Source of the DNA: Adhaeribacter arboris
Lineage (GTDB): Bacteria > Bacteroidota > Bacteroidia > Cytophagales > Hymenobacteraceae
Assembly: GCF_003023845.1 (NCBI RefSeq)
Contig: NZ_PYFT01000001.1
Coordinates: 2,356,001-2,420,000 of the forward strand
Direction: 5' to 3'
Length of the DNA stretch: 64,000 bases
Shown here piece by piece: positions 17,023 to 26,737 of this stretch. The stretch's first letter is position 1. The number at the start of each line of letters is the position of its first letter. The position numbers were made by a program, and so were the translations under genes. The notes beneath the pieces were generated by a model. The model worked only from the letters and a program-made list of their open reading frames with translations, was not told where the DNA came from and made no database searches.

Positions 17023-17913
17023 CTACTTGCCTTTCGGGTGAATAACTTTTAAGGATAAAGGATTAATACTCACCTTAAATTCAGTTGCTTCGCCTACGTA
17101 TTCCCCATCCGCGTGAAATTTGAAAGGCTGTTCGCTGGTTACGTCGACAGCAGTAGTGGTAAAATATTCAGCGGAGCTGCCGGCGGCAATACGTTTGGTG
17201 AGCATTCCTAAGCTTAAATGAATAGCTTTCCGGAAATCCAGTTCCCGGATCAGGCAAACATCCAGCAAACCGTCGCGAATATCGGCTTTAGGGGCAATGT
17301 GGGCATTATTACCGTATTGGGTGGCATTAGCAAAGGCCACCACAAAAACCTGGGTAGTCAGGGGCTGCCCGTTTAAGTGTAAAACGGCTTCCTGAGGTTT
17401 AAACTGGATAAACTCCTGCAGTACCAACCGGATATACGTCTGCAAACCGCGTTTCCTGCTGGTAGCAAAAACCGAACTGATATAGGCATCGAACCCGATA
17501 CCGGCGGTACAAAAAAAGGGATGGTCGTTAATAGTGCCGGTATCAATGGCAGAGTAATGGTATTCGTTTATAATCCGGATAGCGTGGCGTAAATTTAAGG
17601 GAATACCTAGATGGCGCGCCAAGCCGTTGCCGGAACCCTTCGGTAGAATAGCTAAAATAGCACCCGAATCTAATAATCCGGAAGCTACCTCGTTAACGGT
17701 ACCGTCGCCCCCAATGGCTCCCACTATTTTAAAACCTTCCCGGGCAGCCTGCCGGGCCAGTTCCGTAGCGTGCCCCGCGTACTCGGTAAATACTAGTTTA
17801 GGGGTAAATTGAGAAGCATCCAGGTAGCGGCTGAGCAAGTCGGGAACGTTTACCTGGCTGGCACGTCCGGATTTGGGATTAAGAATAAAAAGAATATTTG
17901 TTTTTGCCGCCAT
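17023..17913 (-). CDS. Diacylglycerol kinase-family lipid kinase (YegS/BmrU type)
   Basis: 296 residues from ATG at 17913 (MAAKTNILFILNPKSGRA); an ATG 15 bp upstream is possible. The nucleotide-binding signature GAIGGDGTVNEV and the later PKGSGNGLARHLGIP are the DAGK catalytic-domain motifs. The C-terminal beta-sandwich (…DIRDGLLDVCLI … HADGEYVG) is also typical. In the family, these cytoplasmic enzymes phosphorylate diacylglycerol or sphingoid-type lipids with ATP. It lies downstream of the stress-protein gene on the same strand, separated by about 100 bp. Confidence 0.92.
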   Translation of the reverse strand: MAAKTNILFILNPKSGRASQVNVPDLLSRYLDASQFTPKLVFTEYAGHATELARQAAREGFKIVGAIGGDGTVNEVASGLLDSGAILAILPKGSGNGLARHLGIPLNLRHAIRIINEYHYSAIDTGTINDHPFFCTAGIGFDAYISSVFATSRKRGLQTYIRLVLQEFIQFKPQEAVLHLNGQPLTTQVFVVAFANATQYGNNAHIAPKADIRDGLLDVCLIRELDFRKAIHLSLGMLTKRIAAGSSAEYFTTTAVDVTSEQPFKFHADGEYVGEATEFKVSINPLSLKVIHPKGK

Positions 17914-18012
17914 GAAACAAATTACCAACGGCCTTACTGGCCGCCTTAAATCAAATAAAAAATAAAATTACGCTTTAATCAACTATAAAATAACGCGTTG
18001 TAAATAACAAAA

Positions 18013-18909
18013 TTAGGAAGAAGTGGTTGGCCAATGAAACGTAAGCACCGGAATAGATGCATGGTTCACCACGCTTTCGGCCACGCTCTTATGAAACAAA
18101 TGCGCCAGGCCCGTGCGGCCGTGGGTAGGCATTAAAATTAAATCGGGCGTTACGGTATTTACTACTTCCAAAATACCCTCGCTGGCCGAAGAATTAGGTT
18201 GAATAAGAAAATGTACTTCGGTTAAGTGATGAGCCTGTACAAAAGCTTGCATTCGATCATGTAATTCCTGCTCGCTGCTGGAATCGTTCTTCGTCCGGAC
18301 GTACAATAAATTTAACCTTGCCCCAAAAAATTGCTGGAAAAAAGTAAGAATAGGTACAATGGCAGTTGTTTCAGGAGCAAAATCCGACGGAAATAAAATT
18401 TGTTGCACCTCAAAGTTACCGGAAGTAGGCTGTTTAATCGTAAGCACGGGGCACGGACAATGACGGACAACTTCTTCGGCATCCGAACCAATTAAAAATT
18501 CTTCCAGACCTTCTGCCCCAGCGGAGCCAATTACTACCAGATCTACCTGCTCTTCGGTAACTACATTTACAATCTTATTTACCGCCAGGTCAGTTACTAC
18601 TTCCGACTCAATAATTACACCTTGCGCGGCACCCATTTCCACTAACTTATTCATTTGCTGTTTCGATTGCTCAAGTAGTTCCGGCAGCATAAAATCATAA
18701 CTTTGGTACGCCCCTACCGGATTCATTTCGATACCGGCGTAAGAAGTTCCGTAGCCAGATGTTAAAGGCAATTCGATAATGTGCAGCAACTTTATCATGG
18801 CTCCGCTTTTCCGGGCTAGTTGCAACGCTACCTGATAGGCTTGTTGCGATAGATCCGAAAAATCAATGGGTACTACAATCTTCCGGATACCAGGTTGTGG
18901 ATTATTCAT
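18013..18909 (-). CDS. Tandem universal stress protein
   Basis: 298 residues with two UspA domains (about 8-155 and 165-295). The first opens KIVVPIDFSDLSQQAYQVALQLA and ends VDLVVIGSAGAEGLEEFLIGSDAEEVVRHCPCPVL. The second repeats the plan with PDLILMPTHGRTGLAHLFHKSVAESVVNHASIPVL, an ATP-binding G-2x-G-9x-G(S)-type loop. Such proteins bind nucleotide and act in stress survival. Two-domain UspA proteins are common in Bacteroidota. Confidence 0.92.
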   Translation of the reverse strand: MNNPQPGIRKIVVPIDFSDLSQQAYQVALQLARKSGAMIKLLHIIELPLTSGYGTSYAGIEMNPVGAYQSYDFMLPELLEQSKQQMNKLVEMGAAQGVIIESEVVTDLAVNKIVNVVTEEQVDLVVIGSAGAEGLEEFLIGSDAEEVVRHCPCPVLTIKQPTSGNFEVQQILFPSDFAPETTAIVPILTFFQQFFGARLNLLYVRTKNDSSSEQELHDRMQAFVQAHHLTEVHFLIQPNSSASEGILEVVNTVTPDLILMPTHGRTGLAHLFHKSVAESVVNHASIPVLTFHWPTTSS

Positions 18910-19012
18910 AGCTTTAGATTTACGTGAGGTGCCGGCAATATACTCAGGATTTCAACTTAAAAAATGCTTTATAAATAGAAATAACCGCTGGAAAATTAAG
19001 TTCTTCTAAATA

Positions 19013-19272
19013 TTACCAGCCGATTCCGTAATCTTCGCCGTAGTTGCTGGAACCACCCCAAAAACTAGTGTGCTTCCAATCAAAGTATATGGGGTTAATG
19101 GGTCCACTGGTTCTCGCTAAAAAGCCATCGTTCCGACCGTAGCGGCTAATGATTTACCGGTAATCGCCATCCAGTTCTTGCCGTCCAATACCGGTTTTTG
19201 AACAGATGGAATACTAGTTGGAACAATGGAAAGGAGCAGGAAAAATAAAAGAAATAGTACCCGGTTTCTCAT
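19013..19272 (-). pseudogene. Small gene remnant with signal peptide, frameshifted
   Basis: The minus strand starts with a clear signal sequence (ATG at 19272: MRNRVLFLLFFLLLSIVPTS) followed by KPVLDGKNWMAITGKSLAATVG. That frame stops, but another continues as GFLARTSGPINPIYFDWKHT, then SFWGGSSNYGEDYGIGW and a stop at 19013. The start resembles the amino end of gamma-glutamyltransferase-like proteins and the second part reads like a genuine C-terminus, so I take it as the two ends of a decayed, internally deleted gene. The family call is uncertain. Confidence 0.45.
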
Positions 19273-19833
19273 ATTAACAGATTTAAGCGCCCAGAAAATC
19301 TAATTTGTTTTCAGCCATACTAACTGCTTCTTTAACAGTACTTCCTTAATGGTAGAAAATAACTTTAGAATATTTTAGGTAGAATTAATCAACAAGAATT
19401 AATTAGTAATAATAATCTTTTATGAAAATAAGCCTTTAAAAAATGGCATCTATTCAAAAAAATAACATTAATTTTAAATTTACCCTTTAAATTTGATACG
19501 TATCTATATGAATAATATACAATTTAAATAAATTGTATATTATTTTTAATATATTACGCTTTACTATTCTTAAACGAAACACTTCATTGAAATTTTAAAA
19601 TATTTTTAGTTAAAAAAGGATAATTATACCCTACTTAGCTTCTATTTTATTAAAATTCTATTATTAGAACTGGCTTATCCTTAATATTTTTTTAGTTAAG
19701 TCCCTCTGTCTTACCGTCTCCAAAATAAATAAATAGAAAAAGTACTACTTTTACGTATACAGATCAGCATCTTAGCATCGTTTAGCATGCCCTTATAATT
19801 AAATGTATTTTCCTAATCTTTTATCATAGAGCC
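19273..19833. other. AT-rich intergenic stretch
   Basis: About 560 bp, very AT-rich from roughly 19370 to 19760. No gene, RNA or terminator-like hairpin is evident. It probably includes the promoter of the gene starting at 19834. Confidence 0.5.
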
Positions 19834-20517
19834 ATGTTGCGGAAACTGCTTTATTTTTGGCGCATTTTAATTTTTCTGGCACTTGCCGGATTCTCCCCTA
19901 CTACCTTAGCCCAAAATTTAAACAAACACGAATGGGCGAAGGGGAAGATAGTGCTAACTACCGGAGAAACTTTATTTGGACCTTTAAGCTATTACTACAA
20001 TAAAGAAATTATTCAGGTAAAAGGAACTGACGGTTTTATCCGGACTTTTTCACCGGTGAATGTGGCTTATTTCCAAGGTTTTAACGAGCAGAAACAGATT
20101 TTCCAAACATTTAAGCCGTTCTTGTATTCGCCTAACCCAGATGTACCGGCCTTTCAAACCCCAACCTTTTTTGAAGTTGTAACCGAAGGAAAATACACCC
20201 TGGTGAAGCGAACGGCTTTTGTAATCCGGAATTTAGATCCGATACCTAGGTATACCTCCCTGGGCCGGTATTACGAACCTTATTCCTCTACAGAAACGGC
20301 TCGCGCGGGCAATAACTACCAAATTGCGCAATTACATTCCTATTACCTGCTTACTCCCCAAAACCAGATTATTAGCTTGCGCCATCCTAAAAAAGACTTA
20401 GAAGATCTTTACGAGGATAAAGCTGCGCCGATGAAGGCCTATATTCGCGGGAAAAAATTATCGTACAAAAATCCGGTAGCCTTAACCCACGTGGTGCAAT
20501 ACTTCAACCATTTGTAG
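19834..20517 (+). CDS. Hypothetical secreted protein
   Basis: 227 residues with a signal peptide (MLRKLLYFWRILIFLALAGF…LAQ, cleaved near 27). The following segment EWAKGKIVLTTGETLFGPLSYYYNKEIIQVK resembles a beta-strand motif seen in many uncharacterised Cytophagales exported proteins; I know no function for it. Later blocks are rich in tyrosine. It stands alone with long non-coding flanks. Confidence 0.65.
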   Translation: MLRKLLYFWRILIFLALAGFSPTTLAQNLNKHEWAKGKIVLTTGETLFGPLSYYYNKEIIQVKGTDGFIRTFSPVNVAYFQGFNEQKQIFQTFKPFLYSPNPDVPAFQTPTFFEVVTEGKYTLVKRTAFVIRNLDPIPRYTSLGRYYEPYSSTETARAGNNYQIAQLHSYYLLTPQNQIISLRHPKKDLEDLYEDKAAPMKAYIRGKKLSYKNPVALTHVVQYFNHL

Positions 20518-21254
20518 CCTGATTAAGCCTCACATCAATCTTTATGCACCCTTAACTACCTTTTAGCCCGAGCAACTCTGCTGCCGTCATAATGGGCTTT
20601 CATCCGGTATGGCTTAGTTCATACGTTCTAATAAACTCTGCTTATAGGAATTCCAATCGCTAACTTTATACCTGGTTTATTTAGGATTGCAAAGGCGCAT
20701 CTTTCAAGTTGGTAGTAAGTTGGCCAAGAATAAACGACACCAGTTTGGCTCTTTCGGACCTTTAAGGATTCGGTGCCGAGGAACGAGGCATTTCGACGCA
20801 GGAGAAAAGAAGACTTACCCGTCCGAAAGAGCCAAACGAGGCCCGCCGGCCACGAGGCAAACTGGTTACCGTGCCACAGCAATAGCACCTTAGAATGGAG
20901 ACGGGAACCGGCTCCAAAGATAAACAGCCCTTAGTATGTCTTTAAAACTTCAATCTTGCAAGTAAAAGGACAAAATAAACTATATAAGGGGTGTTTAAAA
21001 ATCAACTACCCCTGCCTCTCCTAAGCTTAAGAGGGAAGTTTTTAACTTAGTACTTGTTACAAATAAGCATATTTCATTTTGGCCAGGTACTTATTACCTC
21101 TAAACTATTTTTTCACAAGATTCTTTTTCATTTAAAAAGGTAAAGCCCTTGATAAACTACCTGCCAACGTATTGCTACGACAACTCCAGCCATTCCGCTT
21201 TTCTTTCCCCAGCATTTATCCGTAACATTACGCTTGTAACCGTAAGATAAACGT
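20518..21254. other. Intergenic region holding a dispersed repeat copy
   Basis: About 740 bp without a gene. Positions 20722-20925 hold copy 1 of the dispersed intergenic repeat. The remainder is AT-rich and nothing further is recognised. Confidence 0.5.
20722..20925 (+). repeat. Dispersed intergenic repeat, copy 1
   Basis: Begins GGCCAAGAATAAACGACACC and ends CCGGCTCCAAAGATAAAC. Both ends and the core GCCAAACGAGG…CGAGGCAAACTGGTTAC recur, in reverse orientation, at 45789-46030. An internal inverted repeat pairs AGTTTGGCTCTTTCGGAC with GTCCGAAAGAGCCAAAC. It has no coding capacity of note. Confidence 0.85.
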
Positions 21255-23006
21255 TTGAGCATGCTAGTAACTTTACTTTCTTTAATTCTTCAAATAAATC
21301 CGATTACACCACCACCGGGCAACTGGCTTACTCCTTACGAAAAAAGCTACGGTAAAAAAACCGCTACGTATAAAGAATGTATCTCCTACTACCAAGCGTT
21401 AGATAACGCTTTCGAGGAATTAAAATTAATAGAATACGGCGCAACAGACTCGGGCAAACCCTTGCACGTGGCAGTAGTATCGATGGATAAAGATTTTAAT
21501 CCTACTTCCGTCCGCAGAAAAAATAAACGGGTAATATTAATTCAAAACGGGATTCATCCCGGGGAGCCCGAGGGCATTGATGCCAGCATGATGCTGGCCC
21601 GCGACTACCTGCAAAAGAAAGAAGGACGGGCGCTTTTAAAAGAGGTGGTACTAGTATTTATTCCCATTTATAACGTAGATGGAGCTTTAAACCGCAATAG
21701 CTACAGCCGGGCCAACCAGGATGGACCGGAAAGCTTCGGTTTCCGGGGAAATGCCCGTAACCTGGATTTAAACCGCGATTACATTAAAAACGATTCGCGC
21801 AATGCGCAAACGTTTACGGTGCTTTTTCAAGAATGGCAACCTGATATTTTTGTGGATACCCATACTTCTAACGGAGCCGATTACCAACACACCATGACTT
21901 TAATTGCCACCCAGAAAGATAAGTTACAGGCGCCGCTCAGGGAGTATTTAACTAGCCAACTTTTGCCCCAGCTTTACGGGAACATGCAAAAACAACAATT
22001 GCCTATGTGCCCCTACGTAGATTCGAAAGGTGAAACGCCCGATTCCGGTTTAATTGGTTTTTTAGAAACGCCCCGCTACTCCACGGGTTACACCACATTA
22101 TTTAATACAATTGGCTTTGTCACCGAAACGCACATGCTTAAGCCTTTCGCTAACCGCGTACAGGCGCAATACCATTTTCTGGATGTCCTTATCCGGATAG
22201 TACAAAAAGATGCGGCAAAAATTGCTGCCGCCCGCCAGCAGTCCGTTAAGGAAATGCTTTCCCAAAAACAATTTCCTTTAACCTGGCAATTAGATACAAC
22301 GGTGGTGGACACCCTTACTTTTTTAGGTTACGAAGCCAAGCACAAACCCAGCGAAGTAAGCGGCTTAAGCCGTTTGTACTACGACCGCCAAGCCCCTTTT
22401 TCTAAAAAAATTAATTATTACAATACGTATCGGGCTACCCTAAGTGTCGCTAAACCGGTTGCCTACGTGGTGCCGCAGGCCTGGGAAGAAGTAATTGACC
22501 GTTTACGCTTAAATCGCGTGAAAATGCGTCAACTACGCCGGGATACCAGCCTTACCGCCGAAGTGTATTATATTACCGATTATAAAACCAGCACCCGATC
22601 TTACGAAGGCCATTACCTGCACTCCGGCGGGCAAGTGCGCTCCGAAAAACAACGTTTAAATTATTTTGCCGGCGATTATATTGTTCCTACTAATCAACCG
22701 GCGGCTCGTTTTCTAGTGGAAACCCTGGAACCGCAAGCCACTGACTCTTACTTTAACTGGGGCTTTTTCGATGAAATTCTGCAGCAGAAAGAGTATTTTT
22801 CCAATTACGTTTTTGAGGATATTGCGGCGCAACTTTTACAACAAGACGCAAACCTGAAAAAGCAATTACAGGAATTTATCACCAAAAATCCGGAAGCCGC
22901 TAAAAACGCTCAGGCCCAACTTGATTTTGTTTACCGCCACTCGCCGTATTACGAAAAATCACACTTGCGCTACCCGGTTACCCGGATTGTAAACAAAACT
23001 TTTTGA
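21255..23006 (+). CDS. M14-family zinc carboxypeptidase
   Basis: 583 residues with an N-terminal hydrophobic segment (1-14), probably a signal peptide. The zinc-binding H-x-x-E is H101-P-G-E104 in QNGIHPGEPEG, the third ligand is H203 in PDIFVDTHTSNG, and the arginine of NLDLNRDY near 174 fits the substrate-binding position. FVTETHMLKPF supplies the likely catalytic glutamate. This is the M14 metallocarboxypeptidase arrangement in an extended Bacteroidota version, with about 230 residues after the catalytic domain. It is probably periplasmic and trims peptides. Confidence 0.88.
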   Translation: MSMLVTLLSLILQINPITPPPGNWLTPYEKSYGKKTATYKECISYYQALDNAFEELKLIEYGATDSGKPLHVAVVSMDKDFNPTSVRRKNKRVILIQNGIHPGEPEGIDASMMLARDYLQKKEGRALLKEVVLVFIPIYNVDGALNRNSYSRANQDGPESFGFRGNARNLDLNRDYIKNDSRNAQTFTVLFQEWQPDIFVDTHTSNGADYQHTMTLIATQKDKLQAPLREYLTSQLLPQLYGNMQKQQLPMCPYVDSKGETPDSGLIGFLETPRYSTGYTTLFNTIGFVTETHMLKPFANRVQAQYHFLDVLIRIVQKDAAKIAAARQQSVKEMLSQKQFPLTWQLDTTVVDTLTFLGYEAKHKPSEVSGLSRLYYDRQAPFSKKINYYNTYRATLSVAKPVAYVVPQAWEEVIDRLRLNRVKMRQLRRDTSLTAEVYYITDYKTSTRSYEGHYLHSGGQVRSEKQRLNYFAGDYIVPTNQPAARFLVETLEPQATDSYFNWGFFDEILQQKEYFSNYVFEDIAAQLLQQDANLKKQLQEFITKNPEAAKNAQAQLDFVYRHSPYYEKSHLRYPVTRIVNKTF

Positions 23007-23074
23007 TTTCTTTAACCATGGGTAAACCTCAGCTTTTTTAAAGATGAAAGTCTTAATTTAAATTTTTCCACGAA

Positions 23075-23389
23075 ATGGCAGATTCTAAATTATACCTTAC
23101 TTTGTTCTTGTATCTTCACGAAGGTGAGGAAGCAACTTTTCTGGAGTACGAAGACCAGGTATTACCCATGCTGGCCAAGTATAAGGGCGAGTTGATTTAC
23201 CGTATCCGGCCGGAAATTACTAATTTTGTGCAGCCTTCAGCCGAGTATCCTTACGAAATTCATCTAATTTCTTTTTCTTCTGCGCAGGATTTCGAAAATT
23301 TCCGCCAGGATAAAGAACGGCTCGCTCTTTTTCCTTTGTTTCAAAAGTCTGTCCGGAAAGTTTTGCTGTTGCCCAGCCCGGAAGTATAA
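23075..23389 (+). CDS. DUF1330-like small protein
   Basis: 104 residues with a ferredoxin-like dimeric alpha/beta-barrel pattern (LYLTLFLYLHEGEEATFLEYEDQVLPMLAKYKGELIYRIRP … ISFSSAQDFENFRQDKER). It resembles DUF1330/NIPSNAP-type small proteins of unknown activity. It lies between the peptidase and the ABC transporter genes on the same strand, 68 bp after the first. Confidence 0.65.
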   Translation: MADSKLYLTLFLYLHEGEEATFLEYEDQVLPMLAKYKGELIYRIRPEITNFVQPSAEYPYEIHLISFSSAQDFENFRQDKERLALFPLFQKSVRKVLLLPSPEV

Positions 23390-23427
23390 TATGAAAGCTA
23401 AAAAATTTATTCCTTAATCCTTATTCC

Positions 23428-24327
23428 TTGGTTCCCATTCTGCAAATAAATAATTTATCTAAAAGGTACGGTTCGGTGCAAGCCTTGAACCAGGTCAGCT
23501 TTAACGTAGAAGCAGGCAGTGTGTACGGTTTACTGGGTCCAAATGGCAGCGGCAAAACTACCACGTTGGGTATTGTATTGGATGTATTGCACGCTAGTTC
23601 CGGCACTTTCCAGTGGTTTGGTGAGCCGCTTAGCCACCAAACCAAACGCCGCATTGGCGCTATCCTAGAAACACCTAATTTTTACCCGTACTTATCGGCT
23701 TACCAGAATTTGCAGGTGGCAGCCGACGTAAAAGGAGTCCCGCACCAAGCTATTGAGCCGATTTTAGAAATGGTAGGACTGCTTAACCGGAAAAATTCCG
23801 CTTTTAAAGGATTTTCGCTCGGCATGAAACAACGTTTAGCGCTGGCTTCTGCCCTATTAAACAATCCCGAAGTATTAGTGCTCGATGAACCTACCAACGG
23901 CCTGGACCCGCAGGGTATCGCCGAAGTACGGGAATTAATTTTAAGCATTGCCCGACAGGGTAAAACCATACTTATTGCCAGCCATTTGCTCGACGAAGTG
24001 GAAAAAGTATGCACCCACGTAGCCGTATTACAAACCGGGGAACTAAGAGCGGCGGGGCCGGTAGCGAGTATTCTGGCAAAAGATGACCAGGTAATTATTC
24101 AGGTGGCCGGCGACGAACAAAAAGTACAAGCCTTATTGCAAAAACTACCGGTTACCCTTATTAAAACCGACCGGGAACAGCTTATTTTAGCTCTGCAACC
24201 GGGTTTTACCAGCGCGGATTTAAATAAAGCCTTTTTCGAGAACGGATTAGTTTTGAGCCAATTAACCATAAAAAAGAAAAGCTTGGAAACGCAGTTTTTA
24301 CAACTTACTAATAATCGTAACGGATGA
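23428..24327 (+). CDS. ABC transporter ATP-binding protein
   Basis: 299 residues starting at a TTG (no ATG fits without losing the first strand PILQINNLSKRYGSVQALNQV). Walker A is GPNGSGKTT, the signature is FSLGMKQR and Walker B is VLVLDEPTNGLDPQG, with the H-loop in IASHLLDEV. The C-terminal 80 residues are the regulatory extension common in ABC-2 exporters. Its stop overlaps the permease start by 4 nt, so the two form a translationally coupled unit. The substrate is unknown. Confidence 0.93.
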   Translation: MVPILQINNLSKRYGSVQALNQVSFNVEAGSVYGLLGPNGSGKTTTLGIVLDVLHASSGTFQWFGEPLSHQTKRRIGAILETPNFYPYLSAYQNLQVAADVKGVPHQAIEPILEMVGLLNRKNSAFKGFSLGMKQRLALASALLNNPEVLVLDEPTNGLDPQGIAEVRELILSIARQGKTILIASHLLDEVEKVCTHVAVLQTGELRAAGPVASILAKDDQVIIQVAGDEQKVQALLQKLPVTLIKTDREQLILALQPGFTSADLNKAFFENGLVLSQLTIKKKSLETQFLQLTNNRNG

Positions 24328-25097
24328 GTCGTCTGCTAATAACTGAATTACGCAAATTATTTCCTTATCGTACTTTCTGGACCATCTTGCTCTTATTTAC
24401 CGGGTTGTTATTCCTGTTTGTGTATCTGGGCAGTAAAATTGAGCTGAATGGTCAGGCGGCGGGACCTAAATTGTATAGTTTCCCCGATATTTGGTTAAAA
24501 CTCGCTTATATTGCCAGCTATTTTAATCTCTTATTAGGCATTCTTATTATCATCATCATTACCGACGAATACAGTTTCCGGACGCTGCGGCAACAGGTTA
24601 TTGATGGCTGGTTTAAGCGCGATATTGTTTTGGCCAAGCTGCTGGTTATTTTAGTAATGGCGGCTTTCGGCACTTGCGTATTATTGGGTTTAGGATTATT
24701 CTTTGGTCTTTCTTATTCGCCAGTTACGCCGGGCAGCCAAGTTGTTCAGGATCTCCGGCATTTAATTTTTTACTTTGTGCAAGCCGTAGGTTATATGAGC
24801 TTGGCCATGTTGTTTGCTTTCCTGATTCGTAAAAACGGATTAGCCATTATTGCTTTTTTGGTGTACGCTAAAATTATAGAACCTATTATTCATTCCCGTT
24901 TCCCCGACGAAGTAGACCAGTATTTTCCCATGAAAGTGCTTTCGAGCCTGACCCCGATGCCCGGCCGCGATATACTGGAGTCCCTCACCGGACCCGCACT
25001 GGCGCTTACTCCTACCGCTGCTTTGCTTCCGGCTATTGGCTACATAGGGGTATTTTCTATTCTAGCTTATCTTATTTTAAAATACCGCGATTTATAA
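24324..25097 (+). CDS. ABC-2 type permease
   Basis: 257 residues with about six transmembrane segments (first LLLFTGLLFLFVYLG; others around LLLGILIIIII, LLVILVMAAFGTCVLLGLGLFFG and FFL/AILAYLIL). The TDEYSFRTLRQQVIDGW segment after the second helix matches the coupling region of ABC-2 permeases related to bacitracin- or Nos-type exporters. It is the partner of the ATPase just upstream. Confidence 0.85.
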   Translation: MSRLLITELRKLFPYRTFWTILLLFTGLLFLFVYLGSKIELNGQAAGPKLYSFPDIWLKLAYIASYFNLLLGILIIIIITDEYSFRTLRQQVIDGWFKRDIVLAKLLVILVMAAFGTCVLLGLGLFFGLSYSPVTPGSQVVQDLRHLIFYFVQAVGYMSLAMLFAFLIRKNGLAIIAFLVYAKIIEPIIHSRFPDEVDQYFPMKVLSSLTPMPGRDILESLTGPALALTPTAALLPAIGYIGVFSILAYLILKYRDL

Positions 25098-25353
25098 AAT
25101 AAATCCTGAGAAATTTAAGCTCCTTTTTACCTCCAGTAAATGGCTGGTATAAAAAAACTAGTGCTTGGCTAAATTAAAAATTAGAAATTACGCATTATAA
25201 ATAAGGCCAGAATACCTTTACGGCTTACTTTATCACTAAGATTTATTCTATAAATTAAAAGAGCGAAGCACTAGATGTACTTTATCTTGCAGCAGAAAGT
25301 TAAAAACCCACGCGAACAGTGGCTTTCCGTTACTTTATTTTTAAATTTTTTGA

Positions 25354-25864
25354 TTAAGAAATATTGCTGGAACGTTGCGTATTTACCGGCGTTTGTTGCC
25401 GCTTAGATACTGTTATCAAATGAACACCATCCTGGTAATTGGCCGATATTTGTTCGGGTTCGGTACCTTCGGGCAAAGCGAAAGAACATTGAAAAGAAGT
25501 ATAACTAAATTCCTGTCGGGTGTACCGCTACGGTTGATTTTGCGCCGCACTTTGCACCGCCGTAAACTGCCTCTAAGAGGGCGGAGATAGCCCGGCAATT
25601 TGGTTAGATTCTGCCTCGCTGGTATTTGTTTGTCCGGTAGTTTGATTTTCTGATGAAGCAGCAGCAGTGGAACCCTTGCGCAACAACCTGATTTTGTTGA
25701 TTGAATTCAAAAGTGTTCCGGCTTTCTGTTTGTGCTGAAACAGTTAAAATATTTTTTTCCAGGACTAATTAAAAATCTTCTTTCCGCAAAACTGGAGCGG
25801 CTACTTCCACCTGAAAACTATCTGGCGATTCCTTCCTGTTTGCGGCAACCCGGATAAAAAACAT
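25354..25864 (-). pseudogene. Small heat-shock protein (Hsp20) remnant
   Basis: From ATG at 25864 the minus strand reads MFFIRVAANRKESPDSFQVEVAAPVLRKEDF and then meets a stop; other frames continue the alpha-crystallin pattern (TVSAQTESRNTFEFNQQNQ-like) and end QEFSYTSFQCSFALPEGTEP, then EQISANYQDGVHLITVSKRQ. That 'F.RSF.LPEG…I.A.Y..GVL.+.+.K' block is diagnostic of Hsp20/IbpA C-termini. Several frameshifts and stops show it is non-functional. Flanking sequence 25098-25353 and 25865-26078 is non-coding. Confidence 0.75.
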
Positions 25865-26078
25865 CAAACGGAATAAAAGCTGGGAAAAGAATGCCTGTAA
25901 TCCTTAGAAAAATTAGTAGTCTAACGCTTATCTACCACCGGATCTTTAGCAAACGAGTACTTCCGGAAAAGCTAAAACGAATTAAATCTATTTTCTTCAA
26001 AGAAGGAAATAGAAGATTAATTAATAAAAAAAGTACACCCAATTAGGTGTACTTCTACAACAAACCTAACTACATATT

Positions 26079-26324
26079 TTATTGACCTTCGCTGCCAGAA
26101 CCAGAATTATCTTTCTTTTTTCTACCCCGGTATCCACCCCGTTTTTTAACGGTAAGTTTTCCTTCTTTGGCTTTGGTAACTAAGGTTTCTAATTCTTCTA
26201 AACCTTTCTTTTGCTGTTCTACATAGCGTTCCAGGCTGGTAGTTAAAGCGCCTAAGAGCTCCTTGTTTTGCTGTGCATCTTGGAGCGTCTGCATAATTTC
26301 GGTAATATTTGGTTCTTTTGCCAT
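26079..26324 (-). CDS. Small basic-tailed hypothetical protein
   Basis: 81 residues (MAKEPNITEIMQTLQDAQQNKELLGALTT…). Residues 5-55 are predicted helical with coiled-coil spacing, and the tail is basic and glycine-rich (KKRGGYRGRKKKDN), suggesting nucleic acid contact. I do not recognise a family. The coding pattern (acidic-helical head, basic tail, clean start) favours a real gene over a chance frame. Confidence 0.6.
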   Translation of the reverse strand: MAKEPNITEIMQTLQDAQQNKELLGALTTSLERYVEQQKKGLEELETLVTKAKEGKLTVKKRGGYRGRKKKDNSGSGSEGQ

Positions 26325-26737
26325 TAGGTAATTTTAATAAATAAGTTTATAATAAATTGAGCGGGCTAAGTTATTTATTTTTAATCAAATAATAATAATC
26401 ATTTCAAAAAGTTGATAACATACCATCACCTTAATGTAGCGTTAGCAATGGCATAAAGGTCTTAAAATAAAACTAGATTTTGATGATTAGAAGAGGAGTA
26501 ATCCGACTGGTGAGTAGCTCATATTAAGGCAAAAAGAAATAAAAGTTGAAATTTTTTGTTTTTAGTTTAACGCCGCCACAAATAAGGCAAAATTCAAAAA
26601 TCCGCGTTATTATAAGGCAAAACCGTCATTTTTTGATTCGTTTCCGCTTCTTTTAAGCGCATTCACAATCGGCTTAGAATTTATTTAGCCTGCTTCGCGA
26701 ATGTGCTCAACATAAAACAAAAAGTAAACGCACAAAT
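26325..26737. other. Intergenic stretch, AT-rich
   Basis: About 410 bp between the small basic protein and the cydAB remnant. I see no gene or RNA in it. Confidence 0.45.
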
